Shown: positions 1 through 8,467 of the stretch, one piece after another
Layout: the number at the start of each line of letters is the position of its first letter
How positions within the stretch are numbered: position 1 is the stretch's first letter
Assembly: GCF_001542815.1 (NCBI RefSeq)
Contig: NZ_CP006992.1
Coordinates: 2,051,501-2,115,500 of the forward strand
Direction of reading: 5' to 3'
Source of the DNA: Methylobacterium sp. AMS5
Lineage (GTDB): Bacteria; Pseudomonadota; Alphaproteobacteria; Rhizobiales; Beijerinckiaceae
Length of the DNA stretch: 64,000 bases
Notes under the pieces: model-generated
What the model was told of the DNA's origin: nothing
What the model saw: only the letters and a program-made list of their open reading frames with translations
Database searches by the model: none
Program-made: the position numbers and the translations under genes

Positions 1-20
1 AACCTGCTACGTCCATTCAG

Positions 21-55
21 AAAAAAACGCCGGGTCCGATCATGGGCCCGGCGTT
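21..55 (-). terminator. Rho-independent terminator after cstA-ybdD
   Basis: A perfect 9-bp stem (AACGCCGGG at 26-34, CCCGGCGTT at 47-55) has its run of seven A residues at 21-27 on the plus strand, which reads as a T-tract after the hairpin on the minus strand. This is the classic intrinsic terminator layout, about 60 bases beyond the stop of the small gene ending at 114. On the plus strand there is no T-run, so it acts on minus-strand transcription. Confidence 0.85.
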
Positions 56-113
56 CTCATGCAATGTCATCACGGGAGGAACGAACCATCCCTCCGGGGG
101 ATAAGCGAGCGCT

Positions 114-347
114 TCAGCAGCAGCGAAAACCCGACGTGTTGCCGCCGCCGAAGCGAGCGTTCTCGCGGTTGCGAAAAAACTCCCGCTCGGTCATCGGCGC
201 CTGATCGGGATGAGTCTTGGCGATATGGGCAACGTAAGTCCCGTAATCACCCTGACCCACCATCAGCCGCGCGCCGTCGCAAACGCACTTGTTGAAAGCC
301 TGAAGGCGTTCGCGAAAGCTCTGCACCGACGTTGCGGTTCCGCTCAT
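114..347 (-). CDS. ybdD: YbdD/YjiX family small protein
   Basis: This 77-residue protein belongs to the YbdD/YjiX (DUF466) family, whose genes sit directly after cstA-type carbon-starvation transporters in many proteobacteria. The conserved core is visible: a Cys-containing start near CVCDGARLMVGQGDY, then the YVAHIAKTHPDQAPMTEREFF stretch split over residues 35-60, and an Arg-rich tail. The chosen ATG at 347 lies 8 bases past the cstA stop; an upstream ATG at 410 would overlap cstA by over 50 bases. Its molecular role is unknown; genetic linkage suggests it is an accessory of the CstA/BtsT pyruvate or peptide transporters. It is co-transcribed with cstA and followed by the terminator at 21-55. 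Confidence 0.9.
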   Translation of the reverse strand: MSGTATSVQSFRERLQAFNKCVCDGARLMVGQGDYGTYVAHIAKTHPDQAPMTEREFFRNRENARFGGGNTSGFRCC

Positions 348-354
348 GACTGTC

Positions 355-2412
355 TCACTCCGCCGGGGCGAGATTGGAATCGGCTTCGAGTGCTGTCCAG
401 CGATCGGCACGGTAGGCCTTCACGCAGGCCATGAGGCCGAACACCGCGATCGCGACGACGAGGCCGACGAAGAATACGGCCAGAGCCGCGTCGATGCGAT
501 CGTTGAAGACGATCTTGTGCATGTCCGCCATGCTCTTGGCCGGGCCGAGCACCTTGCCTTCCGCGATCGCCGTCGAGAAACGGTCGGCGTGCGAGAGGAA
601 GCCGATCTTCGGGTCGGGCGAGAAGATCTTCTGCCAGCCGGCCGTCAGGGTGCAGATGCACAGCCAGACGGTCGGGATGATCGTGACGAAGGCATAGCGC
701 TCGCGCTTCATCTTGAAGATCACGACGGTTGCCAGCGTCAGCGCGACGGCGGCCAGCATCTGGTTCGAGATGCCGAAGAGCGGCCACAGGGTGTAGATGC
801 CGCCGAGCGGATCGGTAACGCCCTGATAGAGGAAGTAGCCCCAGGCGCTGACGCACAGGGCGGTAGCGACCACGCTCGGACCCCAGGCCGAGGTGTCCTT
901 GAAGCGCGGCGAGAGCAGGCCGAGCAGGTCCTGCAGCATGAAGCGGCCGGCGCGGGTGCCCGCATCCACCGCGGTCAGGATGAACAGGGCCTCGAACAGG
1001 ATCGCGAAGTGATACCAGAAGGCCATCATCGCCTTGCCGCCGATGGCCGAGGAAATGATGTGCGCCATGCCGACCGCGAGGGTCGGCGCGCCGCCGACAC
1101 GCGAGATGATCGAGTGTTCGCCGACATCCTTGGCGGTCTGAGCGATGACGTCCGGAGCGATCGGGAAGCCGAGCGCCGTCACCGCGGCGGCGGCGGTTTC
1201 CGGCGTGCTGCCGAGCAGGGCGCCCGGAGAGTTCATTGTGAAGTAGATGCCCGGGTCGATCACGCTGGCGGCCACCAGCGCCATGATCGCCACGAAGCTC
1301 TCCATCAGCATGCCGCCGTAGCCGATGAAGCGGGTGTCCATCTCGTTGTCGACGAGCTTCGGGGTCGTGCCCGACGAGATCAGCGCGTGGAAGCCCGAGA
1401 CGGCGCCGCAGGCGATGGTGATGAACAGGAACGGAAACAGCGAGCCCGCCCAGACCGGCCCGGTGCCATCGATGAACTTCGTCGTGGCGGGCATCTGCAT
1501 GTGCGGGGCGACGACGACGATGCCGAGCGCGAGGCCGATGATGGTGCCGATCTTGAGGAAGGTCGACAGGTAGTCACGCGGGGCCAGCAGCAGCCACACC
1601 GGCAGGATCGCCGCGACGAAGCCATAGCCGATCAGCATCCAAGTGAGCTGGGTGCCCGTGAAGGTGAAGGCGGGGCCCCAGGTGGGGTGTTCGTTGATCT
1701 GACCGCCGCCGAGGATCGCGGCCATGAGCAGGACGAAGCCGATGATCGACACTTCGCCGATCTTGCCCGGCCGGATGTAGCGGGCGTAGAGGCCCATCAG
1801 GATCGCGATCGGGATCGTCGCGCCGACGGTGAAGGTGCCCCAGGGGCTCTCGGCCAGGGCCTTCACCACGATCATCGCCAGCACGGCGAGCAGAATGACC
1901 ATGATCATGAAGGTGCCGAACAGAGCGATCACGCCGGGAATCACACCGAGCTCGGCCCGGATCAGCTCGCCCAGCGAGCGCCCATCGCGGCGCATCGAGA
2001 TGAACAGGATCATGAAGTCCTGTACCGCGCCCGCGAGCACGACACCGGCGAGGATCCAGAGCATGCCGGGCAGGTAGCCCATCTGTGCCGCGAGCACCGG
2101 GCCGACCAACGGTCCGGCGCCGGCGATGGCCGCGAAGTGGTGGCCGAACAGGACCGATTTGTTGGTGGGGACGTAGTCGAGGCCATCGTTGTGACGGTGG
2201 GCCGGAGTCTCGCGCTTCGGATCGAGGCGCATCACCTTGTCGGCGATGAAGAGGGAATAGTAGCGGTAGGCGATGAGGTAGACGCAGACCGCGGCGACGA
2301 CGACCCACAGGGCGTTGATCGCTTCGCCCCGTTGTGTGGCGACCACCGCCAGCGCCGCAGCGCCCAATGCACCGACCAGGGCCCAGGGCCCATGCTTCTG
2401 TATTGCGCCCAT
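355..2412 (-). CDS. cstA: CstA family carbon-starvation transporter
   Basis: A 685-residue polytopic inner-membrane protein of the CstA family, known in enteric bacteria as inducible pyruvate (and earlier proposed peptide) uptake systems. The family core is clear: HHFAAIAGAGPLVGPVLAAQ near residues 90-110, repeated long hydrophobic helices, and the late FEALFILTAVDAGTRAGRFM and FGISNQMLAAVAL stretches. The family is normally about 690-720 residues, so it is full length. I prefer the ATG at 2412, which has GAGG six bases upstream; a GTG at 2424 would add four residues. It is the first gene of a two-gene operon with ybdD. No regulator is adjacent, and the 300 bases upstream (2413-2713) show nothing else I can name. 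Confidence 0.93.
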   Translation of the reverse strand: MGAIQKHGPWALVGALGAAALAVVATQRGEAINALWVVVAAVCVYLIAYRYYSLFIADKVMRLDPKRETPAHRHNDGLDYVPTNKSVLFGHHFAAIAGAGPLVGPVLAAQMGYLPGMLWILAGVVLAGAVQDFMILFISMRRDGRSLGELIRAELGVIPGVIALFGTFMIMVILLAVLAMIVVKALAESPWGTFTVGATIPIAILMGLYARYIRPGKIGEVSIIGFVLLMAAILGGGQINEHPTWGPAFTFTGTQLTWMLIGYGFVAAILPVWLLLAPRDYLSTFLKIGTIIGLALGIVVVAPHMQMPATTKFIDGTGPVWAGSLFPFLFITIACGAVSGFHALISSGTTPKLVDNEMDTRFIGYGGMLMESFVAIMALVAASVIDPGIYFTMNSPGALLGSTPETAAAAVTALGFPIAPDVIAQTAKDVGEHSIISRVGGAPTLAVGMAHIISSAIGGKAMMAFWYHFAILFEALFILTAVDAGTRAGRFMLQDLLGLLSPRFKDTSAWGPSVVATALCVSAWGYFLYQGVTDPLGGIYTLWPLFGISNQMLAAVALTLATVVIFKMKRERYAFVTIIPTVWLCICTLTAGWQKIFSPDPKIGFLSHADRFSTAIAEGKVLGPAKSMADMHKIVFNDRIDAALAVFFVGLVVAIAVFGLMACVKAYRADRWTALEADSNLAPAE

Positions 2413-2713
2413 GTGACGCCTCACTCCGTCATTGGCCGCATTCTTGATGCAGGCGGCCTTGTCCCGGATCTGTGTGGCGCAATTTTTCCTGTGATACCAG
2501 TTGCGGTGAGCACACAGGTGCTGGTTCCCTCGTCACGGTCGGTGACATCTTCAACCCCGCGTTACCCGAACCTTGGGATGAATGCGCCGCGGCGCCACCA
2601 ACGTCCGTGCGAAGCGCCGCTGGGCAAACGGGCATCCGGACGCGGCCGATGTTCGGAACACGGCTTCCGTTCGATCCGAATCGGTTCCGCCGTGCGGAGC
2701 GCCTTCGAACATC

Positions 2714-3340
2714 TCAATCGAGGACGATGACGCGGTTGGGGAGTTGGTTGTCGCCGTGGCTGCCCGGCAGCTCGGCCTTCAGCACGGCGCCGACCTGCTC
2801 CACCGCCGAGACGAGACCCTCACCGAGGGCTCCGCGTCCGGCCGCACCGAGCAGCTCCGAGACGATGGCGCGCCATTGCGCGTCCTCCACGCGGGCCCGC
2901 ACACCCTTGTCGGCAACGATCTCGGCGTAGCGCTCCGCGAGGGCCACGTAGACCAGCACACCGGTGCGTCCCCGCGTTCCGGTGAGACCATGCGCAAAGA
3001 ACTCGCGGCGGGCGGCGGCGTGGGCGCGCTCGCGCTGCCAGCGCCGCGGGGTGAGGGTGATCCGGAGACGCTCGTTCAGGGTCAGCATCAGCGTGACCAG
3101 CACCGTCGCCGCCTGAGCGAGCGCGATCTTGCCCGCACCGAGATCGGTGAGCAGAATCAGGGGCCAGGGCAGGGCCAGGGCGACCGCCAGGGCCAAAGCG
3201 AGGCCGGGGGAGCGATAGAGCCCGGCGCTGGCGGAGACAAGCACCACGATCTCGCCCGAGGTTCCGGTCTCTGCCCGCCCGATCGCTGCGGCGATCCGCT
3301 CCTGCGCGGCAGGATCGAGGATGCTCACGCTACCAGTCAC
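2714..3340 (-). CDS. TPM-domain membrane protein, YgcG C-terminal type
   Basis: A 208-residue protein with a short TPM-like N-terminus (TSGEIVVLVSASAG, about residues 27-40), two hydrophobic segments (roughly 46-66 and 74-88), and a cytoplasmic or peripheral second half carrying FFAHGLTGTRGRTGVLVYVALAERY and VADKGVRARV. These are typical of the short TPM paralogue that follows a YgcG-like gene. Its GTG start at 3340 overlaps the end of the upstream TPM gene by 11 bases, so the two are translationally coupled. TPM proteins are found in photosystem II repair and in bacterial envelope contexts, but the function here is not established. With lemA it forms a three-gene minus-strand operon. Confidence 0.85.
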   Translation of the reverse strand: MTGSVSILDPAAQERIAAAIGRAETGTSGEIVVLVSASAGLYRSPGLALALAVALALPWPLILLTDLGAGKIALAQAATVLVTLMLTLNERLRITLTPRRWQRERAHAAARREFFAHGLTGTRGRTGVLVYVALAERYAEIVADKGVRARVEDAQWRAIVSELLGAAGRGALGEGLVSAVEQVGAVLKAELPGSHGDNQLPNRVIVLD

Positions 3341-4115
3341 CGGACGCTCCCCCGCCGCCGAACGAGCCGCCCCCGCCGGAGAATCCTCCGCCGCCGTCGG
3401 AAAAGCCGCCGCTCCAGCCGCCGGACGGTCCCGGGATCACCACGAAGCCGCCACCCCGGCCGCGTCGCCCGCCGCCGTTCATCCGCGTCAGCACGACGAC
3501 GAGGGCGATGATGACCACGATCCAGAAGATCACCGTGACGGGATCGACCGTGTCCTCCCGCACCGGCGCGCGGCGCTGCCACTCGTCGGCATCGCCGGCG
3601 AGGATCGGAAGAATGGCGTCGACCCCCGCCTCCACGCCCCCGGAAAAGTCGCCCTGGCGGAAACGGGGCGTGATCGCCGTCGTGATGATCGTCTTCGACA
3701 GCGCATCGGTGAGCGCGCCTTCGAGCCCGTACCCGACCTCGATGCGGACCTTGCGCTCCTTCGGGGCCACCAGCAGCAGAACACCGTTGTTGGTCTTCTT
3801 CTGGCCGATGCCCCAAGCCCGGGCGAGACGGTTGGCGTAGTCCTCGACCGTGCGGTCCTGAAGGCTCGGCACGGTGGCGACGACGAGCTGATCGCCCGTC
3901 TTGTCCTCGTGGGCCTTGATCTTGCCGTCGATCCTCGCCCGCGTCTCCTGCGAGAGGATGCCGGCCGCATCCACCACCCGGCCCGTGAGCTTGGGGAAGT
4001 CGGGCTCGGCCGCTTTGGCGAGACCCATGAGGCCGGCGACGACCAGCAGCGCGAGCCACAGCGCCGACAGCGGGCCGAATACGGGGTGCCGAGCGGTCCG
4101 ATCGGGATGCGTCAT
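3330..4115 (-). CDS. YgcG family TPM-domain envelope protein
   Basis: A 261-residue protein with an N-terminal signal peptide or anchor (hydrophobic stretch about residues 16-35, ending AKA), a TPM domain (about 38-165, including VVDAAGILS, the TGDQLVVATVPSL strand and NNGVLLLVAPKERKVRIEVG), one membrane helix near residues 196-215, and a long Gly/Ser-rich tail ending GGGASGDW. That architecture is the hallmark of YgcG-type proteins, in which the TPM domain is exported. The Gly tail is typical of the family, not a frameshift product. I use the ATG at 4115; a GTG at 4118 is also in frame. It lies 19 bases after lemA, its usual partner, and overlaps the next TPM gene. Confidence 0.9.
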   Translation of the reverse strand: MTHPDRTARHPVFGPLSALWLALLVVAGLMGLAKAAEPDFPKLTGRVVDAAGILSQETRARIDGKIKAHEDKTGDQLVVATVPSLQDRTVEDYANRLARAWGIGQKKTNNGVLLLVAPKERKVRIEVGYGLEGALTDALSKTIITTAITPRFRQGDFSGGVEAGVDAILPILAGDADEWQRRAPVREDTVDPVTVIFWIVVIIALVVVLTRMNGGGRRGRGGGFVVIPGPSGGWSGGFSDGGGGFSGGGGSFGGGGASGDW

Positions 4116-4134
4116 CACCAGTTGACAGGGTGAA

Positions 4135-4770
4135 CTAGAACTTCACGTTCGGCGCGCGCTCTGCGCCCGGCGTCGAGGTGAAGGTCTCCATCGGCTTCGC
4201 CTCCGGATAGAACCACGAGGCGATCCACCGGCCGGGAATGGTGCGGATCTCCGTGTTGTAGGCCTGGACCGCCTGAATATAGTCGCGCCGCGCCACGGCG
4301 ATCCGGTTTTCCGTTCCCTCGAGTTGCGACTGGAGGGCGAGGAAGTTCTGGTTCGATTTCAGGTCCGGATAGGCCTCGACCGAGGCGAGCAACCGTCCGA
4401 GCGCCCCCGAAAGCTGGTTCTGCGCCTCCTGGAACTGCTTGAACTTCTCCGGATCGCTGACCGTCGAGGCATCGACCTGGATGCTCGTCGCCTTGGCCCT
4501 GGCTTCCGTCACCCGGGTCAAGGTCTCCTGCTCCTGCTTGGCATAACCCTTCACCGTCTCGACGAGATTCGGGATCAGGTCGGCCCGGCGCTGGTACTGG
4601 TTCTGCACCTCGCTCCAGGACGATTTCGCCTGCTCCTCCAGGCTCGGCACCCGATTGATCGCCCCGCACCCTGCAAGGCATGCCGCCAGCCAGAGCGCCG
4701 CGAGCGCGGAGACGACCCGGCTGAGGATGGAGGGGCGGGCCGGAGCCGCGGAACTGGGGGCGGGGGGCAT
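4135..4770 (-). CDS. lemA: LemA family lipoprotein
   Basis: A 211-residue LemA family protein. The N-terminus has a lipoprotein signal with lipobox LAGC (Cys at residue 35), so the mature protein is probably lipid-anchored in the cell envelope. The family motif SWSEVQNQYQRRADLIPNLV follows at about 48-67, then long amphipathic helices (QEQETLTRVTEARAKA, FQEAQNQLSGALGRLL) and the conserved TEN.IAVARRDYIQAVQAYN region. I chose the ATG at 4770; a GTG at 4794 lacks a good ribosome site. lemA plus one or two TPM genes is a common gene set of unknown function. Its promoter must lie in the short gap before the AT-rich island at about 4800. Confidence 0.92.
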   Translation of the reverse strand: MPPAPSSAAPARPSILSRVVSALAALWLAACLAGCGAINRVPSLEEQAKSSWSEVQNQYQRRADLIPNLVETVKGYAKQEQETLTRVTEARAKATSIQVDASTVSDPEKFKQFQEAQNQLSGALGRLLASVEAYPDLKSNQNFLALQSQLEGTENRIAVARRDYIQAVQAYNTEIRTIPGRWIASWFYPEAKPMETFTSTPGAERAPNVKF

Positions 4771-4857
4771 GGAGTGTGGTCTCCGGGTGAGCACAAATAT
4801 CAGTCGGATATCTGTAAGTCAGCCTAGAAGATGGGAACGGAATAGGTTATCTTCGGA

Positions 4858-6282
4858 TCAAGATATTTCTTGCATGGCAGTTTTAGTCCCGCTTTCTGAT
4901 AAAATATAGTCATAATAGCTTTTGATCCTATCCACTTTATGCATCGGGCCTACGCCGCCACAAAAATGAATTAAACCTTTATCAACTATTTTTTCGTTCT
5001 CCAGCGGCGGCCAGGGATGAATATACTTGTCGATAAGTGAAACATCGTACGATGCAATTTTGTTATAGACATAATTTGCTGCCGGCTGATCGTAAACTTC
5101 ATAACTCTGCCGATCAGTTCCATTTTCGATCTGAAAATAGATGCAACTGACTACCGCGGTAAAGTCTCCTCGAACATGTTCGGCATTTCTGAAGCCGATA
5201 ACGCCTGAGTTGAAACCAATAGGGCTTCTAATGATTGAGAAACGATCCCCACGGCCTATCGTGGCTGTTTCATCCGCAAGAGTGAGAACCCCACCATATG
5301 ATTGGTGATCCAGTGGACCTTCAGATTTTACGAAAATCGTAGAGCTATTTGCTGGGTCGTTCCCAACAATATCTCCCAGCATGTCTTTGATGCTCCCATT
5401 GCATATAATGTCAAAATCAGAATAAACAATTGGCTGGTACAGATTTATACTATCTACATCGATTACTTTAAAGCGAGCGCACACCATATCGGTCTCGTCA
5501 ACGACAGGAATAGCTGCAAGTTGCAACCGATCCGGCGGAACAAAATCTAATAAGCTTCTGATAAAAATTTCAGACTTGTTTGTAATAATGAGGTAATTTC
5601 CGTCATAACAACCAAATCGTTCGATGCTATCAATGCACATTTTAAGTAAGAAGAATGACTGATCTCTACCGTAGGCCGAAAAATACATTAGTGGCTTAAA
5701 AAGCAATAGTTTTTCAACTTTGTATGTTCCGTAAGATAGATAGATCTGTTTACCATCAATGTTGCACCCATATTTATTCACGTTCTTAATGCCAAATTCA
5801 ATTTCGCCAACTTTGATTATAAAATTTGGCTTAAATGTAATTTGGCTCTTTTCTATAATGCGCTTAAGAGATATTGAGTACCAAGAGTTGTTCAATAATA
5901 AAATTGGGAGTGATTGACTAGAAAACAACCAAAACTTTTCGTAGACTTCTCTCCACACTTTGAAGTCCACAGTGCCGTCGGGCTCTGCGGATAGTTGTTG
6001 ACCATTTATATCAAAATAAACGAATTCCTCGTCTACAAAGCTCACATTCAGTTTTTCTGCAACCATTTGTGGGGTTGAATAAATGCTGGAGCCGAAGTTG
6101 CTCGGCATTACGTACCAAGTTTCGCCTTCATCTTCGAACGATAGATTAGCTTTTCCATTTGCAATTTGCACAGAAATGATATGTTGGTGATCAACGTTAG
6201 GTGATGTGCGCAGCTCGCCTGTGATTTTATCATAAATCAATACTTGGCCGTGGGTCGAGAGACAGTGCATGCAATGACTCAT
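4858..6282 (-). CDS. GT8-like glycosyltransferase with fascin-like N-terminus
   Basis: A 474-residue protein. The C-terminal two thirds look like a GT-A fold glycosyltransferase near family GT8: a donor-side strand and the metal site VYSDFDIIC (about residue 287, a D-x-D), the sugar-side FNSGVIGFRNAEH, and a C-terminal HFCGG.GPMHKVDRI that resembles the GT8 HxxG..KPW element. The first 120-150 residues differ: FVYFDINGQQLSAEPDGTV followed by a W.E.F.L pattern resembles one repeat of a fascin-like beta-trefoil. This fusion is my inference. The ATG at 6282 has AGGA eight bases upstream; a TTG at 6312 does not. The codon use is AT-rich. The acceptor is unknown; the two methyltransferases upstream suggest a decorated surface glycan or glycoprotein. 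Confidence 0.7.
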   Translation of the reverse strand: MSHCMHCLSTHGQVLIYDKITGELRTSPNVDHQHIISVQIANGKANLSFEDEGETWYVMPSNFGSSIYSTPQMVAEKLNVSFVDEEFVYFDINGQQLSAEPDGTVDFKVWREVYEKFWLFSSQSLPILLLNNSWYSISLKRIIEKSQITFKPNFIIKVGEIEFGIKNVNKYGCNIDGKQIYLSYGTYKVEKLLLFKPLMYFSAYGRDQSFFLLKMCIDSIERFGCYDGNYLIITNKSEIFIRSLLDFVPPDRLQLAAIPVVDETDMVCARFKVIDVDSINLYQPIVYSDFDIICNGSIKDMLGDIVGNDPANSSTIFVKSEGPLDHQSYGGVLTLADETATIGRGDRFSIIRSPIGFNSGVIGFRNAEHVRGDFTAVVSCIYFQIENGTDRQSYEVYDQPAANYVYNKIASYDVSLIDKYIHPWPPLENEKIVDKGLIHFCGGVGPMHKVDRIKSYYDYILSESGTKTAMQEIS

Positions 6283-6422
6283 GGTTGGTATCCTAAGACT
6301 TCTGTGCTCCAATGTCGGAGGAGCGTCGCACAGTTATACAACCACTTCGGTGTTGCCCTGTTTGCTGCTACGCAAATCGGGCTAGGACGCGGTGAGAGAG
6401 ATTGGAGCAATGCCCTGAGATA

Positions 6423-7133
6423 CTAGCGAGTTTTCGCTTCCATTAATAGCCAGTGCTGCCGGCACATTCGGTTCTCATTGACTAGGCCCCACCTTTCAGG
6501 GTCCGTCAAGTTCGCCAGGATGGGGTATTCGTTTGGGTTTCTGCCGCCAGCCCAAACGATTTCAATATTATGCGTCGGCAGGTAGTGCGCGAAAATTCCA
6601 GGCGTAATATTGCCATTTATAAAATCGTGGCATTCAATTATGAAATCGAACTTTCGCAACGCTGATGCGACGTCTGAACGGCAAAGAAGCTCAAGTTCAT
6701 AGCCCTCACAGTCAATAATCGCGAGGCCTCGATGATGTTCTTCAGATAATTGAATAAGATGAGCGGGAGTGCATTCTGCTTCGAACCTAATTCGTTCTAG
6801 CACTCCGTTGACTTCAGCGGCTTCGCGCGCAACGTTAAGGGCCTGCGGGTTCAGATCGAATGCATGAAGGTTGATTTTGTCAAATATGCGGGCTAATCCT
6901 ACGGCATCGAACCCTTCCGCGCAGCCAACATCTACAATGACGTTGTATGACTCGGCGCTCAGGCGACAGATACCCGCGTGAAGCTCTTGCTCGTACATCC
7001 CTAGCAGCTTTGTGCTTATGTCGCCATCGCCCCATGAGAACTTATTTATAAGTTTCATGCCGGAAAAGGGACCGCGTTGAACAACCGATCTTGTTGCATC
7101 TATAACGATATTGTTAATTCGCGTTCGATCCAT
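6423..7133 (-). CDS. FkbM-like SAM-dependent methyltransferase
   Basis: A 236-residue class I S-adenosylmethionine methyltransferase. Motif I is VIVDVGCAEGFDAVGLA (about residues 65-81), followed by the acidic strand-2 end LHAFDLNPQAL and the motif IV-like LAIIDCEGYELELL (about 137-150), where the D.EGYE pattern is characteristic of the FkbM family that O-methylates sugars or polyketides. The ATG at 7133 has GGGAGG seven bases upstream. It is AT-rich and lies between the glycosyltransferase (141 bases downstream) and another methyltransferase (214 bases upstream), all on the minus strand. A sugar methylation role is inferred from family and context; the acceptor is unknown. Confidence 0.78.
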   Translation of the reverse strand: MDRTRINNIVIDATRSVVQRGPFSGMKLINKFSWGDGDISTKLLGMYEQELHAGICRLSAESYNVIVDVGCAEGFDAVGLARIFDKINLHAFDLNPQALNVAREAAEVNGVLERIRFEAECTPAHLIQLSEEHHRGLAIIDCEGYELELLCRSDVASALRKFDFIIECHDFINGNITPGIFAHYLPTHNIEIVWAGGRNPNEYPILANLTDPERWGLVNENRMCRQHWLLMEAKTR

Positions 7134-7346
7134 CGGTACCCCTCCCTAGAAAAGTTCGCTTTTCACCTGATCGTGGTTCGTCGTGCCGCCGCTGGGTTGC
7201 TTCAGAGAGCGCTGGTAGGTTGGTTGAGAAACGTCATTTTCACGATGCTTTGGGTTTGTGGTCTACGATGTGCTGATGAGTCTGTAGGATTTTCGTGTCT
7301 ATATCGCTGGTCGTATTATCGCGACCAACGAGGTAGCAGGCTTAGG

Positions 7347-8261
7347 TCAAAGCGCGCTCAAGCTGGCACGCCGACGCTCGTCATCCAGAGCCTTCTGATA
7401 CTTATCTATTGCTCCGATTTGCTTCCATTTTAGATCCTCAGCTCCAGTATGGGCGTCGGGCTTGCGCAGGGAAATGAAAAACTCGAATTGGCCCGGCTCT
7501 GTATTATGGAAATTGACGATTTCGAATTTGAATTTTTCCAGTAGAACCGCTGCTCGAAGCAGAGATAGAAATGAAGTAGGGGTATATATCCAGCAGTGTG
7601 AGTCGAAATATTCGTTATTCGAATGAATTCTGTGAGCTTGATCTTGCGCCAGCCACAGTGCAAAATCACCATTGTATGGCTTTAGCTCGCTAGTGTTGAT
7701 GTTTTCTTTCCAAATCGCACCCGGATCTATTGCGGCGATGTGAACGCAGTGGTCAAACATCTGCCTTACGCTCGGCCTTTCGTACGAATAGAGATCGGCT
7801 TCAATGAGTTGGCCGATGGTGCTGAGCTGGCAGTTTGTATCGAAGGTGTATCTCTTGTCTGGTATTGCTAGGTTGAATATTCCTTCTGGTCTCAGAACCT
7901 CAAAAATGCCTCTAAACCAACCAAGAGTGTTGGGTACGTGTTCGATAACATGGCTTGCTATAGCAAAATCAAACACGTTTTCTTGCCCGACAACACTCGC
8001 TAGGCTTCCGCTACCGCTCCAGATATAATCAACATTGACAATTCCATTTACGCGCTCCTGATTTGATTGGTGTTGCTTTTTTAGTCCATCTGTATCCGTG
8101 TAATCAATAAAGCGCGATAGCCCAGCCGATGGAGGAATGATTGGATTATTCAGAGCCCCAATTTCTATGCCCTTGTGTCGAGTTTCGTCTATGCCGAATG
8201 TCAGTTTCCGATCTCTCCGACTGATCGGATTCCAAGCCGATTTCTCAATTTCTTGCGACAT
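7347..8261 (-). CDS. Class I SAM methyltransferase of polysaccharide-cluster type
   Basis: A 304-residue protein with a methyltransferase-11-like core. The N-terminus contains KGIEIGALNNPIIPPSAG (about 30-47), a form of motif I seen in methyltransferases of surface-polysaccharide clusters, then FDFAIASHVIEHVPN (about 98-112) and LRPEGIFNLAIPDKRYTFD. A long C-terminal half carries conserved aromatic residues (HCWIYTPTSFLSLL). The ATG at 8261 is preceded by AGGTGAG. It is the first gene of the AT-rich trio, so the promoter probably lies in 8262-8400. The last 15 residues are charged (DDERRR). The substrate cannot be read from the sequence. Confidence 0.75.
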   Translation of the reverse strand: MSQEIEKSAWNPISRRDRKLTFGIDETRHKGIEIGALNNPIIPPSAGLSRFIDYTDTDGLKKQHQSNQERVNGIVNVDYIWSGSGSLASVVGQENVFDFAIASHVIEHVPNTLGWFRGIFEVLRPEGIFNLAIPDKRYTFDTNCQLSTIGQLIEADLYSYERPSVRQMFDHCVHIAAIDPGAIWKENINTSELKPYNGDFALWLAQDQAHRIHSNNEYFDSHCWIYTPTSFLSLLRAAVLLEKFKFEIVNFHNTEPGQFEFFISLRKPDAHTGAEDLKWKQIGAIDKYQKALDDERRRASLSAL

Positions 8262-8467
8262 AACTCACCTGCTGCATTGCGGATCATTTGGAGGTTTTAT
8301 GGTTTGTGTCCCACTGGACGACAAGCCTGTCCCAGGTTCTGTGATAAACCTGTAGATAATTTTGGATTGAAGCGGTCAACGATTTTCCGCATCCAAGCTT
8401 CGATCCCGAGGTGGGCCAGCAGAAAGATTGGTTGACAACCTTTCGGTGTTAGGTGCGTCCTGTCACC

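Larger units (their letters stand above)
4800..8440. other. AT-rich glycan-modification island
   Basis: Between lemA and the selW-like gene the base composition changes abruptly from strongly GC-rich to visibly AT-rich, with many A/T-ending codons and AT-rich intergenic stretches. It returns to the genomic norm at about 8440. The segment holds three genes in one direction, all plausibly acting on glycans. The gap 7134-7346 holds no gene I can support, and 8262-8467 holds a short inverted repeat (CAGGTT at 8333-8338 and AACCTG at 8347-8352). No tRNA, integrase or transposase marks either edge, so the acquisition route is not visible. Transfer is an inference from composition alone. Confidence 0.75.

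Noticed and set aside
346..2730. A long plus-strand open frame (about 790 codons) opposite cstA
   Set aside because: It mirrors the cstA codons on the other strand, is extremely rich in Arg, Asp, Glu, His and Gly, and has no family resemblance. High GC makes such shadow frames common.
3361..3480. Frameshift in the Gly-rich end of the YgcG-like protein
   Set aside because: Gly/Ser/Phe-rich tails ending in Trp are normal for this family and the frame stops cleanly.
4800..8440. Prophage or insertion-sequence origin of the AT-rich island
   Set aside because: No integrase, transposase, terminal repeats or attachment-site duplication was found at the edges; only composition supports transfer.
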